This document shows, piece after piece, positions 57,441 to 64,000 of a stretch of 64,000 bases of DNA. A program made the translations under genes and the position numbers. Location of the stretch: positions 1,187,341-1,251,340 of the forward strand of contig CAIIXF020000008.1 of assembly GCA_903813345.2 (NCBI GenBank), written 5' to 3'. The stretch's first letter is position 1, and each line of letters opens with the position of its first letter. A model generated the notes under the pieces. The model ran no database searches. It was given only the letters and a program-made list of their open reading frames with translations, and was not told the origin of the DNA. Source of the DNA: Owenia fusiformis (Eukaryota > Annelida > Polychaeta > Sabellida > Oweniidae).

Positions 57441-57779
57441 AAGATCAATACTATAAGTATTGAATCTAGTAAAGCCATAAATTTACTTATCTTCTCGTCA
57501 ATAAAATGGCTACCCTAATATCAAACAATTCCTTGTCAGTAAAATGGCTACTCTAATATGAAACAATTTTCCAAATTCAATATTAGTTCCCCATTAGCTC
57601 TTTACCCTGTCATATCCTATCGTTTCTCTTTTCCTTATTGAACTGTTTGAACTTCTGTTTTCTATGTTAAACATTTGAACATGAATGTTTAAAGTTTTAA
57701 TTTAAAGGTAATTCAATATTGGTTCATCATTATCTAATCCTACCTATTTCCTTCTCTCTTCTTCTTTGAACTATTTGGT
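57441..57779. other. Short spacer, no gene seen
   Basis: Contains a local direct repeat (GTCAATAAAATGGCTAC / GTCAGTAAAATGGCTAC at 57498 and 57536). Otherwise plain AT-rich DNA. Confidence 0.4.
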
Positions 57780-58890
57780 CTCTTTGGCCTAACTCTCATT
57801 TGGTCTAACTATCATTTAGTCTATTTGGTCTAACTCTCATTTGGTATCTTTGGTCTAACTATCATTTGGTCTAACTCTCATTTGGTCTCTTTTGTCTAAC
57901 TCTCATTAGGTCTCTTTGGTCTAACACTCATTTGGTCTCTTTGGTCTAACTTTCATTTGGTTTCTTGGTCTAACTTTCATTAGGTCTCTTTGGCTGGCCT
58001 AACTCTTAGTTGGTCTCTTTGGTCTAACTCTCATTAGGTCTCTTTGGTCTAACTCTCATTTGGTCTCTTTGGTCTAACTTTCATTTGGTTTCTTGGTCTA
58101 ACTTTCATTAGGTCTCTTTGGCAGGCCTAACTCTTAGTTGGTCTCTTTGGTCTAACTCTCATTAGGTCTCTTTGGTCTAACTCTCATTTGGTCTCTTTGG
58201 CCTAACTCTCATTTGGTCTCTTTGAACTCTCATTTGGTCTCTTTGGTCCAACTCTCATTTGGTCTCTTTGGTCTAACTCTCATTAGGTCTCTTTGGCTGG
58301 CCTAACTCTCATTTGGTCTCTTTGGCCTAACTCTCATTTGGTCTTTTTGAACTCTCATTAGGTCTCTTTGGCTGGCCTAACTCTCATTTGGTCTCTTTGG
58401 CTGGCCTAACTCTCATTTGGTCTCTTTGGCCTAACTCTCATTTGGTCTCTTTGAACACTCATTTGGTCTCTTTGGCCTAACTCTCATTTGGTCTCTTTGG
58501 CCTAAATCTCATTTGGTCTTTTTTGTCTAACTCTCATTTGGTCTTTTTTGTCTAACTCTCATTTAGTCTCTTTGGTCTATCTCTCATTTGGTCTTTTTTG
58601 TCTAACTCTCATTTAGTCTATTTGGTCTAACTCTCATTTGGTCTCTTTGGTCTAACTCTCATTTGATCTTTTTTGTCTAACTCTCATTTAGTCTCTTTAG
58701 TCTATCTCTCATTTGGTCTTTTTCGTCTAACTCTCATTTGTTCTGTTTGGTCTAACTCACATTTGGTCTCTTTGGTCGAACTCTCATTTGTTCTGTTTGG
58801 TCTAACTCTCATTTGGTCTCTTTGGTCTAACTCTCATTTGGTCTGTTTGATCTAACTCTCATTTGGTCTCTTTGGTCTAACTCTCAATGT
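57780..58890. repeat. 25-base minisatellite, about 45 units
   Basis: Units of CTCATTTGGTCTCTTTGGTCTAACT with variants (TTGGCTGGCCTAACT, TTTTTTGTCTAACT, CATTAGGTCT). Length varies from 17 to 31 bases. A longer period is visible in places, for example a block starting TTTCATTTGGTTTCTTGGTC at 57951 and 58079 (128 bases). Confidence 0.9.
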
Positions 58891-60443
58891 TATGTAAGGA
58901 TCAACCAGTGCTTTCAATACCATTCTAAATAGTCTTGACATCATTATAATATAAAAATCTCCTGTATCAAGCTTCTTTCAGATTTTCATCCGGTATTGTA
59001 ATAAATGATTTATAACAAGGCGCAAGGTTAATTTCATGGTGCATAGTTTCTTTGATACTCAGGAGAACATTATTTATCGAGGTAATATTGTGCTCATTTT
59101 TATAACTCTAAATTCAGATTGTTTGAACCCAGAGAGCCACCTAGAATAATATAGTTATCAGACCAGATCACTGGTGATGGTTTAATATTTGATATATGGT
59201 ACACTGTACTTTGATATTTTTCACCAAAGTCTCCAATGTTAAAGGCCAAGTGAATCAGACACTTTAGTTGAAATCAAGTTATCATTACGCAATTCCTTAA
59301 GCGCCATTGATCATGGAATTAAAGAAACTGCCGATCCAAAAGATTATACCGGTGCAAAATATTTCTAATATACATATTATCTTCATACATAAACTGAGCC
59401 ATTTTTTGCTTGCACTTTCTCACATATTAGAACATTTGTTTTGTGTTCATTTGTCTATGTCATTTCATATTCTTTCCTTGCTTCTAAAAGAGGAAAAAGA
59501 AATGTGTAATGTGACATTTGTATCTAAGGAGACTTGTCACATCTTAGAATTCTAAAATAAATCTGTATGATTGATAATGATCACTCTGACATTATAATTA
59601 TAGCGCAAAGCAAAATGAATTTGCAAAATGTCAAAATCATAGATATGAATAAGCAATTGCATCCATTTGGTAAATATGATAATTTATTTGATGACTGTTT
59701 TGAGAGATATTAATAGTGTTGTCTTGTTCGACAATGTTTCATCCTTGAATAAATGTATTGGTCAAACAATATGATATGCCAGAAAATGAAATAGATGACA
59801 TGGATGATTTATTTTAAAAATATTAGAGTATAAAGATCAGGAATATTATTTGAATTGAAAATGTCTACTTGTCAAAGTCAGCCAGGATAGATATTATTAG
59901 TTAATCAATTTTAGTGCTTCGTGAAATGCAGAGTTTTGCGAGAACATTATCTTCTCTATTATATTCAATACAATGGATTGTGTGAGTTTTCCTAGGCCCT
60001 TTGGGGATATGTTATTTTCAACTTTGCCCTTCCCCTTTGACAAAGTGGAGATGAGGCTTTTTATAAGGTTAAAGTGTCTTTCTATGACTTAAAAGGAGAA
60101 ATTTGAGATTTCGAGCCATATGTCTCAAGAAAATGCTCTTACCTTTCTAGTAGGATGAGTCCAGGTGCCAAAAACAGCTGATCAAAGGATATATATCATT
60201 TTCTAATTGAAAATTTTTGTTGAGCCCTGCATTTTTAACACTGTTTTGACAGGAAGTCATACCCAAAATGAAAACTGAATAAAACAACATTTATCCTAAA
60301 TGTAGATCATAATACTTACTTAGACATGCAAAATGTTGTTATTAGTAGTAATTCTGATCATTTTTAAGAAATTTAACCATTTAAATAAGACTTTTTTCAT
60401 CCATGATTATATAGATAAAGAATTTCTTCTCTCAGAAAGCTTT
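58891..60443. other. No gene seen
   Basis: AT-rich. An 82-residue frame at 59307 shows no recognisable domain. Confidence 0.35.
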
Positions 60444-60525
60444 GGCACTGTGGTGTAGTGGTTAGGGCTTAGGACTCAAGCAGACTTTTATTCCAAAAGA
60501 TCTGAGTTCAAATCCCATGTGTGGA
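60444..60525 (+). repeat. tRNA-like SINE head
   Basis: TGGTGTAGTGG (60451-60461) matches box A and GAGTTCAAATCCC (60504-60516) matches box B of the RNA polymerase III internal promoter, 43 bases apart as in a tRNA with a longer arm. A T-rich tail follows. No clean acceptor stem closes it, so a SINE copy is more likely than a working tRNA gene. Confidence 0.6.
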
Positions 60526-61257
60526 ATATGTTTTTATTCTTTATTTTTGTTTTTTTTCATTTTGATCCACACTATTTCTGAAATAAATTTTATATATGGC
60601 ATTTAAACCATATTTAGTATTTCCAAGGGTTTTAATTTTTAGATGAAATCATAGAAAGTTACTTTAACCATACTATACCATACCTTGTCTTTTCACCATG
60701 GTTTCTGTATGTTCTGGAGATAAGGTCCAGATATAGAAAATATTCATCCTGCATGTTATCTACTTAGAAGCTAAGTAGGAATGTGATACATTGTATAATG
60801 TCTGTATATTAATATTTACTTTTTCAAAATGTGTATTCCACATGTATATACATGTAATACTATTAGTTACATAACACATGATAAGAGACTAAGAGAACCT
60901 TCCCAAAACATGGTCAGATTTTAACCATATTCATCAATTCATTTTTTAAATGAAACTTAGAATTCAAAATAAACTATGACCAATTATTTCAAGATAGGGG
61001 TATTTTAAAGAATCTGATTTTTTAATGTCAGAAATCAATTTCATTGCAATTAAGTTTGAATTGTGATTTGTTATAATGTTTGAGGGTTAAGTAATTCTTA
61101 CCTTGATACCAAATGGTGTTTATGTTTAAATATTTAAGATAATCAGATAAAATTAACAATCTACATGTATTCAATCTTCGTTAAAGTGCTTGAAATGATT
61201 TCGCCTGAGCTTGGGCTACCCTAAGTGGGTTAATCCCATTCATTTCTTTCCTTTTCT
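60526..61257. other. No gene seen
   Basis: AT-rich stretch without supported features. Confidence 0.35.
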
Positions 61258-61394
61258 CACCGGAATAGCCTGACAACGGTTAAATCAGATACCGTTGTCA
61301 GAAATGGCGGACATAACTGTCGCTTCAACTGTTTAATCACTTGGTCCTCATTTCATGGGATTTTATCATTGCTAATGTATGTATTAAACATGTA

Positions 61395-62105
61395 TTAACC
61401 TTTAGCATGCTACCGGCGAGCGTAGTCGCCCATGCTTAACAATCCCCGGCAACTGCCGGCGACTCCAGTCGAATTTAAACTTTCAAAAATTTAACTTTTT
61501 CCCGCCGGTCTTATGATCCAATCAGATTGCCCGATTTATTTAGTCCTTACGTGGGGACTTCCTGTTGACCTAGAAATGGCGATGTTTCGAAAAATATTTC
61601 TCAATTCAACGATTTAAACAGTGTTTAAGTCGTTTTTAGTGAACAAATCGTATAAAATGGCGGCCAAATACGATTACAACGAACATGTGGAGGAAATGGA
61701 TTGCGATTTCGAGCTCTTTAGGCTCTTGGAAGCCGATAATGGTCATCGAAAATAGAAACTAGAATATTTTCTGAACTGAAAAATGAACATTCGATCGCTG
61801 CAAATTCAGTTTTGGATTCTGACCAGACGTTGAATCTCCACAGGGGAGAAGCGGCGGATTCCGGAGGAGTATTCATGGTATATTTATGCCCAGTCCTGTT
61901 TATTTATGTAAAAAATTCATGAGAACATTTTTTTCATGAGCCAGGCCAATGTATCTTCTCTTTGTGAAAGTTTTATCCAGATTCATTCAGTAGTTATTGA
62001 GATATTAATTATTTAGTCCAGGCATATCATTTTTTGCACTCTTTGAAAAATAAGTCAGTCGCGTGGGATATATTTGCTGAATTAAGTTAGCATGCAGAAG
62101 GTTAA
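61395..62105 (+). mobile_element. piggyBac-type TTAA element, copy 3 (fullest)
   Basis: 711 bases with TTAA at both edges; ends TTAACCTTTAGCATGCTA and, on the other strand, TTAACCTTCTGCATGCTAA. The left subterminal region has CCGGC-rich short palindromes (61413-61460). No transposase frame, so movement would depend on an enzyme made elsewhere. Confidence 0.88.
61657..61755 (+). other. Conserved 32-codon open frame in piggyBac-type element, copy 3
   Basis: Reads MAAKYDYNEHVEEMDCDFEL...EADNGHRK then TAG. Preceded by TATAAA directly before the ATG in this copy. Confidence 0.45.
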
Positions 62106-62341
62106 GCTCTTGTGATGATGTTTTGTATGAATTCCCAATCTTGATCAAATTGGGTTGTGAATCACCACAATATAGCGTCTTTGATATCCTCAATAAAGAC
62201 TGAATCTGAATTTGAGTAATTTAGAAACAACAATGGCATATGATAATTACAGTGTCCGTTGTTCTGTATTTCATTTTGTTAACTGTACAATGAGTATTTA
62301 GACACTTTGATTGACTTTACCGTTGTCAGGCTATTCCGGTG

Positions 62342-64000
62342 TGCTTTTGCGCCCATGTCCAATGTGTCTTTCTAATTTCCAAAGCAAGCAGCATATAATG
62401 CGGGTTGGGCAAACCAGAATTGGTTAACTCCTGATTCAGGATTTTGAGCTTGCCACATTTAATATGACAGGAAAACATTAAAAGTGCGTGTCTTGTATGT
62501 ATAATTACATTCAGAGATTGTGATTGTCATGGATAAGTGAATCCTGTCTTGTCGGAAGGTGATTCTAACGAGCACTCAATGTGGAATAAGCGAACATTCT
62601 GTATGTTTCTATATCTATCACATTTAAAGCCCTGGATTGCCTTCTGAAAACCACTTGGAGAACCTGTCATTTTCCCATTAAAAGCCTGCCTAGATTAAAT
62701 CCCATACCAGGTCTTTTGAGAGAAATCTAGATACGAAGAACATATTGATACGAAGAGATTAGACTTAGATTGACATCAATTAATGACTTACAGGGACCTT
62801 AAAAATGAATGATTTCACTAGCAAGACTGAATGTATATGTAAAATACAAGTGATATTGGATTCCAGTTTGAAAATAAAAGCACTTCGATTCTGCAATAAT
62901 TAAGGACAAAACATAATCGATGAGAACAATTATGAAGCACTTCAACATTGACTTCCAATATTATACTTTAATTATGTTTTTAGGAATTACTGAGTTTTCA
63001 CACCTCTTAATGACTAATATGAAGAAAATTGAGGTCTTTATTTTAGCTAATTTTGAAATGTATATATTGAAAATAACCTTTTACATCATAATATTCTCGT
63101 CATGATTGTGCTTTAATTTAATTCCATCAGGATAATATTCCAGTGCTACATCATTATGCACAATAGCTTACTGGTAACTGCATGTAATGTACAATGTACT
63201 TCAAAGCTAGACCATATAACCCAGTTGGCTATCTATTCCCCATTCTCGTAAATCAACCTCCATTTGTAATCAGCCTTGGAAGTAGATGCATAAAACTGGA
63301 ATGCACCATCCAAAATAATTTCTAGGCTGTGGTTATTTCAATGTTTCTTATAGAAGTGATGATTCGGTTAAGTTCTCCATTGTCTTATTTTTGTATACTG
63401 TTGTGATTTCGTACATGTCATGGACTTTTCATGGACTTTTTCACTTGGTTCCATGGGGAAATGTTGAATTACATAGATTCTATTATTGAAGGGTATCATT
63501 TAAACATATCTTTCAGATAAATCTATTAAATAAGGCTTCATACCAGTCTGACCCACTTCCTTGTGTGTCTTGAATCAAGGTGATTTGATTTTCCAGCATT
63601 TAACAAGAACCGTTTATATGTTTTTGTGGGCTTTGCACAAGACTGGTGAGTTAAAACTGGATCATGTACCTCTCTTTTCATGAAATTTTTTTGATTTTCC
63701 GATTTCTTTCAGAAATATTGTTCTGAACTACTCCTTGTATATAATGATTTTAAAAATGTTAAAGTGTTGAAATATGAAGTATGTTAAAATACATTTATGG
63801 TTTTATTTGAAAGAGTTTTACTGAGTTGGCCTCCCATTGTGGATTATGGTACTTCATCATATTTTTATTACACTAATTTATATGACATTTTGATAGAAGT
63901 ACTGGATATTACTTTTTCAGTCTTCTACAAACAAAGCTTGGAAAATCCTGATTTAGTTCTATCATTCCAACAGTATGTGCTTGTGATATATTTCACAGAA
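62342..64000. other. Right edge, no gene seen
   Basis: AT-rich; probably still ASPP intron. A 61-residue frame at 62920 is unsupported. No ASPP coiled-coil, ankyrin or SH3 exon was recognised on either strand. Confidence 0.35.

Larger units (their letters stand above)
61258..62341. mobile_element. Inverted-repeat element interrupted by a piggyBac-type element
   Basis: A perfect 23-base inverted repeat (61258-61280 and 62319-62341; starts CACCGGAATAGCCTGACAAC) bounds 1,084 bases. The inner 10 bases, TGACAACGGT, are repeated inverted at 61291-61300, making a subterminal hairpin. The piggyBac-type element at 61395-62105 sits inside, so without it the host element would be about 375 bases. Confidence 0.85.

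Noticed and set aside
60444-60525. A functional tRNA gene
   Set aside because: Boxes A and B are good but no acceptor or anticodon stem closes properly and no terminator directly follows; SINE is more likely.

Overview
The window looks like AT-rich nuclear DNA of an invertebrate animal. The genes are broken into short exons by GT-AG introns, and the introns are packed with short inverted-repeat transposons, minisatellites and non-LTR and LTR retrotransposon remains. The gene set (xanthine dehydrogenase, EAPP, an ASPP/TP53BP2-type gene, a fibrinogen-related protein) is metazoan. The repeat style and the coiled-coil plus fibrinogen-domain gene suggest a lophotrochozoan, probably a mollusc. This is inferred from family knowledge, not proven by the sequence.

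Layout. From 1 to 5390 lies the 5' part of a xanthine dehydrogenase gene on the minus strand (four coding exons; the rest runs off the left edge). Its introns 2 and 3 carry U12-type splice signals. Only 243 bases separate its ATG from the ATG of EAPP (plus strand), so the two probably share a bidirectional promoter. EAPP has five coding exons from 5634 to 25491 that join into a 315-residue protein. Its 16.5 kb fourth intron holds a minus-strand fibrinogen-related gene that lacks its 5' end, and a 12.1 kb Ty3/gypsy retrotransposon on the minus strand. That element has 2.7 kb LTRs, a tRNA-Leu primer site, a polypurine tract, gag-protease, RT, RNase H, integrase and an arginine/serine-rich tail. 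The two LTRs are almost identical where both survive, but the outer third of the left one is missing and the coding region carries three in-frame stops and a frameshift. The EAPP terminal exon is preceded by a tandem array of copies of its own splice acceptor.

From 31 kb to the right edge lies an ASPP-family gene on the plus strand. It has a proposed 8-codon first exon at 31055 and three exons encoding the N-terminal Ras-association-like domain at 41.4-44.2 kb. A possible alternative first exon at 55293 would make a form without that domain. The ankyrin/SH3 part is expected beyond the window. The rest of 25.5-64 kb is intron and intergenic repeat: several inverted-repeat elements, three copies of a piggyBac-type TTAA element each keeping the same 32-codon open frame, six copies of a GTCACCA-ended element (one swollen by a 1.6 kb internal array), two tRNA-like SINE heads, and minisatellites. 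Most other open frames in the window are chance or lie inside repeats.
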